Shown piece after piece: positions 24,713 to 38,235 of a stretch of 64,000 nucleotides of DNA. Source of the stretch: Rhea pennata (lineage: Eukaryota; Chordata; Aves; Rheiformes; Rheidae); the NCBI RefSeq assembly GCF_028389875.1, contig NC_084676.1, positions 3,348,001-3,412,000 on the forward strand, read 5' to 3'. Position numbers and translations under genes: made by a program. The notes beneath the pieces are model-generated. The model saw only the letters and a program-made list of their open reading frames with translations. It made no database searches and had not been told where the DNA came from. Numbering within the stretch: the first letter of the stretch is position 1; each line of letters starts with the position of its first letter.

Positions 24713-27052
24713 CAGCACTTTCTTTCAAGGCTCCTGCAGTTCCTGAAGCCAGTCAATGCTGTGTTTCTCTGCTGCGGTTGAAATATGTCAGGCAGGTGTT
24801 TTAAAAAGTCCTGATGCTGCAGGGAAATATACTCTGATGTAATCTGCCTAATTTGACCCTCTGAATCGGTTTCAAGAACACTTGCTGTTTGTAATGGAAA
24901 CGGCTCACTGACCACTTCAGAGAGGACTTTGTAATGTGAGCTGGTAAAACTCTGCAGGTGTAGTGGTTTTCTTATTTTATTTAACATCTTAGGTTTGTTT
25001 ACTTTAATGTGTTACTGAAAAAAAAAAGTGACATAAAAGTGGTTTAACAAGTCATTTTTCATTTGAAGAATGTTTTCTTATTAACAGAGTTAACATCCAG
25101 TATTCTGCAATAGAACTACTGACTCCAGGAAACCACATTTTGCCCAGGAGAGTGTATTTCCTGAGGCTTAAATTCCCCAGAGACTTTTGTTTGGGGTTGT
25201 ACATACCTGAGGCATTTTGGCATAAGCATCAATTAAAAAATGGGAAATGGTGTTTTCCTTGCTAATTCTTGACTACTGAATGGAGGTTACGAAAAGCTCT
25301 GTTTTACCAGAACTGTTTAACTGTTTAGTTTTTGTTTTTCTAATGTAAGTTTGTGAATTAAACCGAATTTGCCACAGAAAAGGGATCCTGAATTACCAGA
25401 GTTCATCTGAAGTGTGGAGTTAGACATTTATTTTTGGGGCAGATGGTCATTTTAAAAAGTGCAAAAACCAGTCTGAACACTCAGCTTCCACTTATCCCAA
25501 CACACGATGCCATTGGGCTAACCGTGCTTGAAGTCATTTAACCCAGAACTCAACCGAAACCCGAGAGTGTCCAACCAGTGCAGCCATCAGTCTGCAGGTA
25601 CTGCTTCACCATGCCGGAGGGAACGTGTTCAGTTTGATTAAAGTATTAATTGATTTCATTGTGTATGCTACTAAAGAGAAAAAGATTAGCAAACTAGTAA
25701 GTGTTCTCTTTTAAGAAAATGCTGTTTGGCATGATATTCAGCCATGTGACGCAGCAGGGATGTAAGCTTGCAGAATAAAATTTTTTTCTCTTAATTGGCG
25801 CTTGTTGTCCTTCACTCACTGCTTTGAATTGCTAAGCCCGGATACACAAATAGTAATGCAATCTTTCAAATACCTTGCTTTGCACCTGCCAAGGTTCAGA
25901 GTACTTCTTGTTGGTATTGTCAGGTTCAGCAGTCCCTTCTAAACATCCGTAAGTTAGTTCTTTTAGAACTTAAAGCGGAATGCTCGTTCTTCAGTCAGTG
26001 CTATCATCTGCCCTTGCCAAGTCTGGAGCTTTAAATCAAAGCCACTTCTGAATTATCCAAGCACAGGGGAAAAAAGTATCTGAAAAATAAAGTTGACAAC
26101 TGTGAGGATTTTTTTTCCACATTCATCTACCTTGGAAACAGCCAAATGGATTTTATAAGACTTTCCAAAAATATGCCCCTCTATGCTAAGGGTAGAGTTA
26201 GTTAAACAGCAGAAAAACTTAGCAAGTCTACTACAAGCTACTTTGTTATGACAACTCTTGTTTCCTCCTTATTTACTAACTGAGATAAATTATACAGATG
26301 TTTGTATTAGTATTTGAGGGATGGCGGATCTTCCCATAAGTATCTGTGTTTGCAAAGAAGTTGGTTGCAATTCATTAATTCCCGGTGGAAGAGTGTGGTA
26401 TTAGTCAGAGGTCAGACCAGTGATGAGAACAGTCATGACTTGTGAACATTTTCAAGCTAACTTAAAAGTTGAGAGACTTCAAAGGCTGAAAAACATTTAA
26501 CAGAAACAAAGTGAATAACGACAGGTGAAGAAAACTTTTGGTATCAATTGGAGCTCAATTGGAATTCATTTGTGAACATCTTGTAAAGAGAAGGAAAAAC
26601 AGCTAGTTTTTCCCAAAGAGTCCTGTCAACTCCAAATGTGCCCAAATGAAAGACATTTCAGTCCCAGTGGTGATTCATGGAGAGGTTACAAACAAGTCAG
26701 AATGAGGTTACATGTTTTGAATTTTAGTGATATTGCAAAATGTGTTTAACTTTGTCTGTCCCTGGGAACTCCAGGTTTGTGCATGCTGCCGTATTGCAGC
26801 GTAGTTCTGATTAGACAAAGTTAACAGCAAACGCTGCCTCTGTTGCATTCCCCTTGAATGAGCCATAATGATTTCATATTCTATAAAATGATCACACAAA
26901 AGGAGAGCTGTAATGAATTAGTTGTTCCTGCAAGTGTGCATTTCATTATAATAGACACAGCTGGGGAGCACCTAGTGTTCTGCCGCATCTATGGAAAATG
27001 ACCTGCATTCCATATCATAGCTGATTTTCACTTGTAAATCTGTTTTTATGAA

Positions 27053-27065
27053 GTGTGTGTGTGTG
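27053..27065. repeat. (GT)n microsatellite
   Basis: About six GT units. Confidence 0.9.
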
Positions 27066-28553
27066 CGCCTGCCCCAGGAGACTAAACACGGTTTCCAAAT
27101 GGGCATTTGGATACCATATGCTTAGAAAATGCTGACTATCACTCAGTAAAAGGGAAATACCTTCTTTTGGTGGATGCTACAGGCCTTCTTAATGAAAGGT
27201 TTATCTCTAGGACATACTTTGAGAAATGATGAGCAATAGATGGAAAACTTGCATGGCTTTCTGTGACCTGGTCTAAAATTTAAGCTATCCAATAGGTTTT
27301 GAAACTTGGGTTCAGACCATCTGAATGTCATCTTTCTGCGGGTTTAATCAAAAACATTCATCTCAATGAGAATATTCCTGCTTTCTTCAGGTGACATTGA
27401 ATTTGGCCTCATGGGTTCAGTGACTGCATGGCAACCTTAATATTCCATTTATAAAACAGAACTAACGCTAGTATTCAGTTCAGATTCAATTTAATTAGTG
27501 ACCACAGTATTTCGGTGGCAAAAGTCAAAGCATTACCCCTTGGAATGCCTAGAACTAGGGAGAATGAAATGCTGGGCAATATTCTGTGGGAGGAAGGTCT
27601 GTCTTGGCAAAGTACATATTAGATGATTTAACAGCTCCTGGCAGCTCCCCTTTCTACAATTCGGCTATTTTAAGAGGCATAGAGACTATCACAGAATTAA
27701 TGACATGAAAGAACCTGATTCTGTGGATTTTAAATGAGTATTGCTAGGCCCTCAAGTCTACAGTTCTGATATGTTTTATACGGCTCTGCTGACACACGGG
27801 GCCAGGCAGTGAGCTGGTGTGTGCTGGGACTAGAAGTCTGCCCTGATGCTCAAAGCACAAAGCATTTCTTATGGGAGTTGATATTGATATGCTGAACTTG
27901 GAGCACGGGAAGAGCCTCATTCTTCTCTCCGTTCTTTGTCCCCATTCATTCCTTAACTAATTCTGCACAGGCAACCCCAAAAAACTCCAATCTCTTCCTT
28001 ATGCAGTAGTATAGCAAAACTCTCTTCAGTAGTGATGCGCAGGGCTGCAAAACTCCATGGTAGGGGCAGAAAAGTCCACTGGGACACATTGGCTCAGATT
28101 TTAGGTAGACCAGCGATCGCTTCTAAGGCGTGACGCTTAGGGTGGAGGGGGAGTGAGGTGGCAGCAGCTGTCTCTAAGAAGTCTGACTGCCAACTCTCTA
28201 AATTCCAAGTCTTCCACTCCTTAGTGCCTCTATTGGCAAAGCAAGGAATTCAATCAAAATCTCAACCTTTCTGAAGAAAGAAGGTGCCTTGTCCTTTCAT
28301 TTGCTGGCAGAAATGTGAAAACATGGCCTGAGAGTTCCCTTGCTTTTTGCTTTCTGAACCTTACAGGTTAAAAAAAGTACTAAACATATTCTGAAGGGAA
28401 AAAATGATTGCTGTCTGGAGGGGGCTGATCCATGAGGTCTGGATGTTTGGGGCTGGCAGTGGTATAGCTGATGCATGGATTGAGTAACTTTCATTGGGGT
28501 TCCCAAACTATAGTAGGGGGCACAGAAGCTCAGGTGAGGTTGTTTAACAGCAC

Positions 28554-28570
28554 TTTTTTTTTTTTTTTTT
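28554..28570. repeat. T17 homopolymer
   Basis: Uninterrupted run of 17 T, followed by CTTTTGGCAG. Confidence 0.95.
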
Positions 28571-29043
28571 CTTTTGGCAGGTATTTTAACAGTAGAAAAC
28601 CATGTTGTATAAAGAAACAGTAAATCATGTGGGCAAATCAAAAAATTATTTTTATATGTAAATGTTTTTGACAGCCACAAGACAAGGAAATTCTTGCTAT
28701 AATCCTGCTAGGTGATACAAGAAAACACGTACAGCTTCAGGGCTTTTGCTAGCTCCACCCAATAGGAAGCCCCAAGTCCAGCTTAGTAGCTCTGCTGAGC
28801 TCAGGATGCATGAAACCTTCACAGACTTGTGCACCATGCTATAGACGTGGGCATCAATGTTGGCAGTTCTTAATATAGACATATACCCTGAGAAATTCCA
28901 AACAGCCGGAGAGCTGAGGGGAGCGCAGTAAGATTTATCCTTCTTATAAAGGAAAGTTGTAAGACTTTGAGCACTATTGCATTTTATTTCTGGGTCATGA
29001 TCAAGAACCCAATGAGTTTGTCATACATAGTCTGTTTTGAGTC

Positions 29044-29059
29044 AAAAAAAAAAAAAAAA
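29044..29059. repeat. A16 homopolymer
   Basis: Uninterrupted run of 16 A. Confidence 0.95.
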
Positions 29060-30646
29060 TCCCTGGCAAATTGCTCTAAAACTCTTTGACTTTTTATTGA
29101 ATTTTTGCTATTTTGTGACTTAAAGGCATGTTGTCACCAAATGATTCTTTTCATTCTGATTATGAAAATATTGTTTTTTATAATCATCTCGGGTTGGATT
29201 CTTTTGTAATTTTTGTTGCTGTTGGCTCAGGGTTGAGGACCTGTTCAGGTACTTCAGAGAATTCCACAGGATATTACAAAAAATGGCTCTTCAGCCCTTT
29301 TGTTCTGAGAGGCAGCCTCCTTAAGCATTTCTGGCGTACTAGGAGGTTTATCAAGAATGCTGCTGCATCCTTAAAGATTGGGATCTCATACAGCAGAGCA
29401 TCATCTGCTCAATTCAGAGTTCTTCAAGTGGGTCTCATGCAGAAATCATATCTGCACTAAATGTTTTAAAAACTTTACTTAAGATGACTCACTCAGGGTT
29501 GATTAGGAGAAACTTGCTTAGCTTCCTTTTACTGATATCTGGATATTTGAAACAAGCCTAGCCTATGAAACTCGTCTTGGTTGAACTACAAGTTTACGAC
29601 TAGGTGGCTATATTGTGCTATCTGGTGATTGTATAGCTTCTGACTAGCATCCTGCTGCTAGCACTGTACTCGTATCTGTAATCCCATTTCAAAGAGTTTT
29701 TTCACTTTTGGAAAGTCCTGAAAGGAGTACTAACAGTCAGGGGTTTTTGCATAGCTTTATGAAACTCTCAAAGGGTAGAGATTGAATAGCTTTTTTGACC
29801 AAGACGGCTTGTCTTGTGGGTGGCTTGAGACTCAAGTGTTGACAAAACAGTTTTGCTACCCCAAGAAGGAGGGGGTGGATGGAGGCTAGCCTTTTTCCAG
29901 GCCTTTCATTGCAGGAAGGAGAGAGTCAAGCTTACCGTACCTCAGAGTAATGGGCCCATGACTGTTGCTAGTGACAGGCTCTGAGCCTTGTCCTTCTCCA
30001 TCAGACAGTAGCAGTTGCTCAGCCCTCTGTGACTCCTTCACTGCCAAAGCAGTAACTAGTTTCCCAGAGATCTGGTATAAACCAAAATGATCAAGGTGAA
30101 GGCACACCTTGTTTTCAGTAATCTGTCCTAGGCAGCTGCATAATCTGCCTGTACCTTAGGGCCTTCTGCCTAGCTGAAAAACAGGAGACTTTGGAGCCTG
30201 CTTCACCCAGTTTTGTACAGTTCCCTAATTCTTACAAAACCAAATGTTCTTGTCAGAAGCAAGCTGTAGTCTTGTTTGTATTTTAACAAAGGAGACGGAA
30301 TGAACCCTTTTGAATTTTCATGCCTACCATGTACATCTTGGTCATCAAATCCTATGTTCTGTTTCATTTTCATGCTTCTGTGTGCAGGATTAGTAAACTA
30401 GAGAGATTGACATTCCTTCAGCTCTATTGTCCTGACTCGAATCATGACCACAACAATTGTAATGCAGCAAAGGTTTTGCTGATTTTTTTTTCCCAAAATT
30501 TTTGCCCACTCTCTGAAGGTCCTGTCATCAGAAATCCCATGTCTCTGTGGACCTATTTTGTTTAAGAGAAACTTTTAATCCTTAAAGATGCATGAGAATG
30601 AAAGTCAAGAGCATCTTTAGTTTCAGCAAACAAAAGTACAGAACAC

Positions 30647-30665
30647 TTTTTTTTTTTTTTTTTTT
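30647..30665. repeat. T19 homopolymer
   Basis: Uninterrupted run of 19 T. Confidence 0.95.
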
Positions 30666-31275
30666 ATTATTAGTCATGACTGTAAAGGCAGTCCTTTGAT
30701 GTTTTGAAACTTGATGTTCATTAAGCACTTCTGGTGCCATTCTGCCATTGCTGGGTGTTCCCTATCTGCAAAACGAGGATAAATATTTTCCTACCACATA
30801 GAAAAATCAGATTAAAAATGTACAAAGTCCAGATACCAAGGTAGCAAAGACCATATAAATAACTAAGATAAACACAATTGCACCAGGATTGGAAAATATA
30901 CTTTAATTCTAGCAATACTCTTTCTGTCCTTTTTAACAGACATAGTAATTTGGAATATTTCTGCGTTGAGAAAGCTACCAAGGCAGATTAATAACATTGT
31001 ATGTGTTTTATTTTTGTACATGGGCAAGATAATATCATTAATATCTGTCTTTCTCTGGCTGGTTGCATGTGGATTTTGCAGAGTACTACATTAAAAAGAG
31101 ATTACCCTGCTCTGACCCACTGAGTTTGCCTTTCCACCCAAAAAAATACATGAAAGTGCCAATATACTTATTTCAAATGTAAACGGTTGTGCTTCACCAG
31201 TGCTCTGGTATGCTTTGTAGTATTTAAATAAAATTTAGAATTCAGTGCAAAATGTCTATTTTGCTATGACATTCC

Positions 31276-31350
31276 GATTCAGGAGAGCGCTGATTCGGGG
31301 AAAGCACTGAGGCTTGTTCTTAATTCTACTGAGCAAGCATATGCTTAAAT
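31276..31350. repeat. possible fragment of an ancient palindromic repeat family
   Basis: The stretch contains GATTCGGGGAAAGCACTGAG, then GCTTGTTCTTAATTCT and AGCAAGCATATGCTTAAA. These resemble the AAAGCACTTAAGCATGTGCTTAA-like arms of the element at 56882-57050. It is diverged and incomplete. Confidence 0.4.
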
Positions 31351-31501
31351 ATGGGCTTCATAGTCCTTTCCGAGTAGGATTTGTTTCCTAGACCATGTTC
31401 TTAGAAAAGAAGAGTCAGATTCAAAGCCAGTGGAAGATCATGGCAGCCTTCCATGGATTTCTAGGGGCTCTGGATCAGGTGGTTTGTGTACAGAGGTCAG
31501 A

Positions 31502-31525
31502 TTTTTTTTTTTTAAAAAAAAAAAA
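31502..31525. repeat. T12A12 perfect palindrome
   Basis: Twelve T directly followed by twelve A. This makes a perfect 24-bp inverted repeat with no spacer. Confidence 0.95.
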
Positions 31526-32349
31526 GTTTCTATGGCAACATAAAAAATACAGCCACATAAACTTTGTCATATTATCCTTAAAATCCAGGGAGAGATTTCA
31601 GATTTGCAACGTATGCATTTGAATGCTGAACCACTGGGGTAAAGAGGAATTTGTTTTGAGTTGAGCTTCAATCCTGTTTCTTAAATATACAAGCGTGGAC
31701 TTCCAAGGGCACAGCGCTCAAAAAATCCTCCTCTGCAGCAGATGATAAATTGCAGTGAAAGGGCAGAGGGAAAGAAAACTTGCCCTAGCTGTGAAAAGCT
31801 CTGGTAGCTCCCTTTTCCTCTTGTGTCAGTAGTGAGTAGCTCATCTTTAAAAATTTGGATTTAGGCATTGGAGTTTTACTGAGTGTGGAAGATTGTTATG
31901 TTGCACTGGGGCTCATTAGTTGGTCTTCTGTTTCTTAATAGGGTTAGCCTTCAAGGGGGCTAGCTCTGGGTTTTCAGCTGTTGGCCTCTCTCCTAATTTT
32001 CTTGTTGGGTAGCTGTCTTATTGTTGAAGCTGAGAACTTTTCGAAAGGTGTTTTTGGTCAAAAATGCCAGATTATGAAGCTGAAACTTTTGGGAAAACAT
32101 TTGACTTCAGTTAAATGACTTTAAGTACTTCAGTCTCTTCATAGTCTCACATTGTGCATTTTGACAATTTCAAAATAAAAAATATTTTTTTAAATAATAA
32201 GGTTTTTATATTGTGTGGAGAGTGGAGCCTATGATGCACAAGTTTGTGCATGCTAGTCCATAGAGTAAGAAAAATGAGGTGACTGTCTCCAAAGTGGAGA
32301 TTCATAACAACAAGAAAAAAATATTTTGCTTTCTAGAAACAAGGGCAGC
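31526..32349. other. non-coding DNA, nothing recognised
   Basis: No gene or repeat recognised. Confidence 0.4.
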
Positions 32350-32466
32350 TGACCTGCCTGGATGCAGCCCTGTCTAACATGCTCTAGGTGACCCTGCTGA
32401 GCAGGGAGGTTGGACTAGATGATCTCCAGAGGCCCCTTCCAGCCTTACTGATTCTATGATTCTATA
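32350..32466 (+). mobile_element. short CR1 3' tail
   Basis: The copy begins at TGACCTGCCTGGATGCAGCC and runs through GCTCTAGGTGACCCTGCTGA and TTGGACTAGATGATCTCC to the terminal repeats ATTCTATGATTCTATAT. It is a severely 5'-truncated insertion of about 117 bp. Confidence 0.92.
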
Positions 32467-32572
32467 TCATGTTCTCTATGGCTTTTATGTATGTGTCTTG
32501 ATTCCCTTTGGACGTAAGCTCTCTTGTGCACATGCCGTGCAGATGCAGGTTTTACTTTTTTGAAGCTGTTTG

Positions 32573-32923
32573 CTAGGCATATCTCTTAAGCCACTTACTG
32601 ATTGTGATTTTTAGATACCTTGTCAAGAATTTTTTCGAGATGTTTACATGATTCTCCAAAGTCGTGATCTGAATCTTGACATATTCAACCAGGATCTTGT
32701 CTGTTGGCTCATCACATCCTTTCAGCAACTTCTGCAGAATTGGGACATCCTCATCTAGCTGCTTGTGCAGCTTTCTGCTGCCGTGCTTCAGCCACAGAGC
32801 TGTGCTTGTGATGTGATCGTCTTGGTGCTTCTCTATGACAGCAGTACTCCTTACTGTATCGTAGAGATCTCTAGATCTACTTCTTCTGATTTTATAAAGG
32901 TAGTCCTTCCTTAGGGTTTGCAT
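32573..32923 (-). pseudogene. unrecognised 116-codon ORF, possible retropseudogene remnant
   Basis: The minus-strand ORF is lysine- and charge-rich and looks helical, with protein-like segments such as ALWLKHGSRKLHKQLDEDVP and ILVEYVKIQITTLENHVNIS. It starts at an ATG with an in-frame TGA two codons before it. In another frame just upstream (about 33130-32930) there is more protein-like sequence (KSRPDEKVPKMRM, ATDKIVDELHWQRG) interrupted by two stops. That pattern would fit a decayed intronless copy of a coiled-coil protein gene. I do not recognise the parent. No AATAAA or poly-A follows on the minus strand before the CR1 at 32466, so a retrocopy is not proven. A chance ORF is the alternative. 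Confidence 0.3.
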
Positions 32924-34202
32924 CTGTCAGTTCCCCACTCTGTTCTGCCCCTCAACACTCCTCTTTGCCAGTGGAGTTCATCTACAATTTTGTCTGTAGC
33001 TTTTGATGTCCCCAGCTGACAAAAAGGGTTTGTCACTCACAGCGTCTTGCCTTGGATTAGTCACTGAGCTACCATACGCATTTTGGGTACCTTCTCATCA
33101 GGCCTTGACTTTCCCAACATCATCTTTTTGTCTCCTGCATTTTTTTTTTTAGCAGAACCCAGGCTGAAAGCTGCTTTTTTTGAATTCATCTGCTCTAGCT
33201 TTTAAAATAATATTTTACTCTTTGTCATTCTCCACTTTTAAAGGGGGTGTGACCTTTTCCTGGTCCAGAATATATAGTTATTTCTAAAGGCAAGACCACC
33301 AACTGGAGAAATGCTGGTGCCCCGGGAGGACTGTTCTCCAGGAGTCCTTGTGCAATTGATTCCTGCTCTAGTAGAGCTACCAATATGCTATTTTGCTGTT
33401 AGTTAATCTAGTAAGGCTTGAGAAATAGCATGATCACTTTTTTGTAAAATGAACCAGATTACCTGATCAGAGATCACAAGAATATGATTTGATTTTTCTG
33501 CTTTGTTGTTCTTTATGGAGTTGAAAATGCTAATTCTACCTTGCTCCCTTCCTGTTTCTGGCATGTTGACAGCATCTTAGACCTCACTACAGCCCACTTG
33601 CTTGCCATTGCCCTCTTTTATTTCCTTAGGGTTATCAGTGCCTTCCTCCATGGCTTGCCCATGCCTTCTTTTTATTATTTATTTTCTCTAATTGCAGCCA
33701 GACTTGGAGCTGCTGATCAAATAATCATTTTTGAAAGCCTCAGTTAGGAAGCCATCACAGATGCATTAGACAGCCAAAATCTGGTATTGCTTACTGTAGC
33801 ATGGGCTGGCAAGTGTAAATGGTAATCTGACTGCTGACACTTAAAACTGAGTGACAGTTGTCTCAAATGTGCAGTTTTTGCCTTTGCTATATTAAAAGAA
33901 AAGTTTATCTCTTAGGTAGTTTTGTTTCTATCTTTTGTTCTGCTGCCAAGTATGTATGTAAACTTGCAGATTTGATGGGTAAATTAATGAATTTTTTTGT
34001 CAAGGACTATAAGTAAAAGCATTCTGCTCTCATTTGTGCATATCTGGTACTAGTTCTTCCTTCTGTGGCTTTCTGAATGTGGTCAAGTCCTTGTGATGGT
34101 TACAGCGGCAACACCAGTTTCACCAGGAACATGTATCTCTGATCACAACACCAAGATCAGCAGCAACATGATGGATGGAATTCCCTCTCAATATTTTTTT
34201 TC

Positions 34203-34226
34203 TTTTTTTTTTTTTGGGGGGGGGGG
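34203..34226. repeat. T13 directly followed by G11
   Basis: Thirteen T then eleven G, followed by AGGG. The G side could form a four-stranded G structure or be prone to slippage. Confidence 0.9.
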
Positions 34227-37200
34227 AGGGAAGCATAGAAGCAGTTACATCAACTCTTGCATTGAATCAGATCTTGAACAAATCTGTACTGAAACCACTA
34301 CATGGTTTCATCTCAATGCCTTCTCTTGCTGCTCCCTGTATTAGCATTTTATCATTCAGCAGTGGGGCCTGGGGTTTTCCATGGTTGGAGATTTCCTGGG
34401 TATTTCCATATCTGGATGTTCGGTGGTGCTCCTCGATTTATTTGACAAAGAGGGTGTAAAGATTTTCTTAATTGTCACTAGAGTTTATTAGTATTATTTG
34501 GTATTTTGATAGAAAGGCGCAGGTTAAAAATGTCAAACCCCAAACTCCACTACAAATACTAGAGCTGAAAGGTGTGGAGGTGGAGGGTTTTTACATTGCT
34601 TCTGTTAGAGACAGACTCTGTTTTATCCTAGGGCCACCACTCTGGTGTCTTTCAAAACTACTAAATTTGCTTAAAATGATAAAGCAAGAGAACTGTTTAA
34701 TATGGGGCAGGGGAGAGATCAACTGCTTCATGAATACTAGTGTTTAGAAAACATTTTGTGTGTTCTGGACATACAAAAAACCCTTAATTTAGAACTAAAG
34801 CTATTAATTGAAAATAAAAACAATCATTACACCAATATTAGATGATTTTTACAGATAATACTCAGTTTCCCTCAATATCCACATCACAATGCTGCAGTAG
34901 CAGATGCCCTTTTTCCAAAGGGCACAAATCCCTGGCTAGTATGTCTCCATTACCTTGAGGAGGGTGAAGATAACTTACACCACCCCTAGAGCTAGCTCAC
35001 AGCTCCCTGTGCTAACCCTAGAAATATTTTACAGCGATGTAGCAGTTGTGTGTGTGACCTCTGCTCGACCAGGGCTGGCATAGCCTGGCTGCGCACAAGT
35101 GGTCCGTCAGTATGAAGATGGAGGTCTGTGGCCTTCTATAGGTATAGATGAGATAAATGCAGTCAGCCTTTCTCCTCCTTGACTAGTTTTTACACACGCA
35201 GTTAGGAAGCCTTCATGTGCCCATCGACTGTAACAAGCGGTCCTTGTGCGTTGAGCAGTTCAGGTGCTGGGGATCTGGCAGCCTGCTTCTCTTTGGTGGG
35301 CTCTTTGCACAGTGAAAATGCTTATGACTGCCAGGAGGAACTTTAACCAAGTGTGGCTAACTTCAGCTTTAGCAAAAATCTCTCTCTACTCCTGGAATAT
35401 GTCTGAGAATACTCAGGGGTAGGGTCTAATCATATGAGAAAGATAAAAGATAACTTCTGAGTGGCTAGACTACTTAGCTGGGTGAACTGAACATAAGCAA
35501 CACTGAGGTTAAGTGTCAGGAAATAGGGATAAATTTGTCTGTAATGAAGAGGCACATGTTCTACTTCAGAGGAGATTGAGCCTTGAGGTCGTAACGCTTC
35601 GCTTGCTTTGGGAGGAAGGTAAAAGCCTGGGTTTCGTCCCGAATTCTGTGGCTTCGCTAGCATGGAGGTCTGTTATGAAGACTGTTGCAGGGAGCAGTGT
35701 GGAGTTTGTGCTTTCAGTTGTTCGGTTTTTCTTGGCAGCTGAACGTTCCCTTTCCGTGTTGGGATCTGTTCCCCAGTGCGCACTGCGCAATGTGATGGCA
35801 CATGCCTGTCCTTTTGCTTTTCTATGCACATACTGTTTGTGGACAGCTGCAAATGTTACTAGTCTATTTGACCTTCCTCATTTGACCAAATGAGAAAAGC
35901 AGAATTGTGGCAACCTTCTAGTATGTATTTGTGACTCACGCTCCTCTGATTGAGAACCCCAATCCTAAGTTCCTTACCTGGCTTTTTCTCATCAGGTAGG
36001 TGACTTAGGGATGTGCCTTGGTAGACGTGCATCCCCTTGCCTTCCTGCCCTATCTCTTCTGGCTGTATGCAGTGCACCTTCCTCCTTAACTTGTGTGTGA
36101 TCGTGATGTGGTGACCTCAAGTGACTGCCACCTCCATGGCAATAAGTGCTGTCAAATGCTTCTGGCTCACAGGAAGGGTGAGTGAATTGCCAGGAACACG
36201 TGAGGCAGAATAACAGAAATTTGAAGACAACAGGCAGCTGCAAAAGGTGGAAAAAAGTGAAAAAGCAAGCCTGGTTAGTGCCACCCAAACAGAGTAGGCC
36301 ATTAAAGCAGACTTGAAAGTCTGTAAGGTCAGAGCCTGAGCAGGGGAAAGCCAGCATATGGCTTCACCAACAAGCGTGACAACCACCAACTAGGTGAGTC
36401 AATTCATGTTCCGATCCAGAGAAACTCTAGTCTTTGATAGGATCTGGGAAGTGAGGAAAGAATGCTATTTTTTCCCCAAAAGGCAGTAAATCTCTTCTAG
36501 GGTCACACGGCTACGTACAAGTAAAATTTGTCATTGAGGTGCAGCTATCTAAGGTGGAATGCAGCAGTTGTTCAAACACTGGTGTCTCGGCAGAACGGGT
36601 GAGGAGAGAAAGAGAAGACTGCTTTGTCCGGCGTACTGTAAATATTCAGCAGATGGGCTCTCGTATGCTGAGCTCCAATGGAAATGGCCCATCAATAGAA
36701 ACTGGCAGAAGCCCAAGCCTGGGATACAAATGCATCGAGTTATGGGGTGTTCAGTATTCAGATCCAGACATGAACTTAGACTTCAGCCTATATCTAGAAA
36801 AATTAACTGTTAAAAGTACATCCATGCAAGTTCTTGAGGATTCTTTAAGCTATAGGTGCTAACAATGAATAGATCCTGATATCCCAATCGGATTAGAACT
36901 CCTTGCTCTAGTCCTATAAATTACCAAGCAGTCAAGGGCAGCTCCTTGCAATATGAGATTATTACAATTCCATGATAATGGAAGAAAAATAGTGCTTTTC
37001 AGTCAACGGCACACGGTGCGCACATGTATACTCTGCTACGCTATGAGCCTCTCAACCTTGATCAGGTTTTTCTGATGGAGGACCAGTGTGATTGATGCTG
37101 TGCTGACATTTTGTGTCACTCGCACCTTTTATTATCACTGTCTCTCTGTATCACATTTCAGAAGAGGATGCTAAGAAAAGTGAACCCAGATCTTTTTGCA

Positions 37201-38201
37201 CATGGGTGTTGTGAATTGCCTGGTTTTCACAGGAAGTATGTTTATCCTTGTTACCATTGCATTTATATGAGTGTCAGGACTATCTATCAGCATTAAACTG
37301 AAATTCTTCTCTTAGCTGAAAGAAGACAAATATCAAATTTCCTTGAAGTATTCTCTTTGCTTCAGTGTTAATAGATAACTTCTTGTTTCCTGCAGATGGA
37401 AAGCTATTGAAAGACTTATTAGAAATGCAGACCATTGTTTATAGAAAGTTTGTATTTTCTATCGACTGTGATATGTTACTTTGCCTGGAGCCATCCCTTA
37501 AGCTCCATTTTACACACAGCCAAATGCACTGCCTGATTTTCAGACTGAGCGAACATCTGAAATTCTCCCTGATTTCAGGCAGAGTTCAAACGTACTTTCA
37601 GGATCCATGCTCAGATTGCTTGTCTGACTGCCCGAGACCACGCCGCAAATCAATGACAGAGCTGGGAATATGCTCTCGGAGTTGCTTCACACCTTGTATG
37701 AAATGTCCCCAAGCCTCATTTGCCAGCTATGAGGCATAGCATGGATCATTCATTTTCAGTGAAACATTTGAAATGTCACTGTGGAATAGTTATTTAGTGA
37801 CTATAGCTATGGAAATTATAACTTACCAGTTGAAACAAATGACAAAGTTGTGGAACTAGTCTACCTCTATTTTTTCTTAGGAAGCAAATAAATTCCTCCA
37901 GGAAATATAATACATAGACATCACAGCTCACAAGAGTCCTTTTGACTGCTGAACTCCCTGGTCTAGCAAAATTATTTCCTAAGAAACATTAAAAAGTAAG
38001 CACACTGGTATTAGAAGCATAGAGTCCTACCAAATTCAGCACGAGGTACACAGTATAGGCAGATGGATACTTATGTGGAGATGTAGATTTTTCAGGAACA
38101 AGACTTGTTCTCTTCTCAGCTGACCATGGATAGCCAGATGGTTTTTGATGATGGAGAGGGTGTTTTGTGGACTCCACCAAATACACTGGCACTTACCTTT
38201 C

Positions 38202-38204
<3 letters not shown>

Positions 38205-38233
<29 letters not shown>
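38205..38233. repeat. A29 homopolymer
   Basis: Uninterrupted run of 29 A. No retrocopy recognised on its 5' side. Confidence 0.95.

Positions 38234-38235
<2 letters not shown>

Larger units (their letters stand above)
23620..31275. other. long non-coding stretch, no gene recognised
   Basis: About 7.7 kb without recognised exon or transposon. It contains mixed (AT)(AC) repeats at 24697-24712, (GT)n at 27053-27065, homopolymers at 28554-28570 (T17), 29044-29059 (A16) and 30647-30665 (T19), and a close direct repeat CATTGATATCAGC near 24277 and 24296. ORFs of up to 127 codons (28297-28680, minus) have no domain and a lysine run produced by the T17 tract. Confidence 0.45.

Noticed and set aside
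28297..28680. 127-codon minus-strand ORF
   Set aside because: The lysine run comes from the T17 tract. The rest has no recognisable motif or repeat structure.
36539..36862. 107-codon plus-strand ORF
   Set aside because: No known domain, and a second overlapping ORF in another frame of similar length.
37365..37739. 124-codon plus-strand ORF preceded by an acceptor-like TTTCCTGCAG
   Set aside because: No matching donor, no recognised protein similarity. Cysteine-rich end probably chance.
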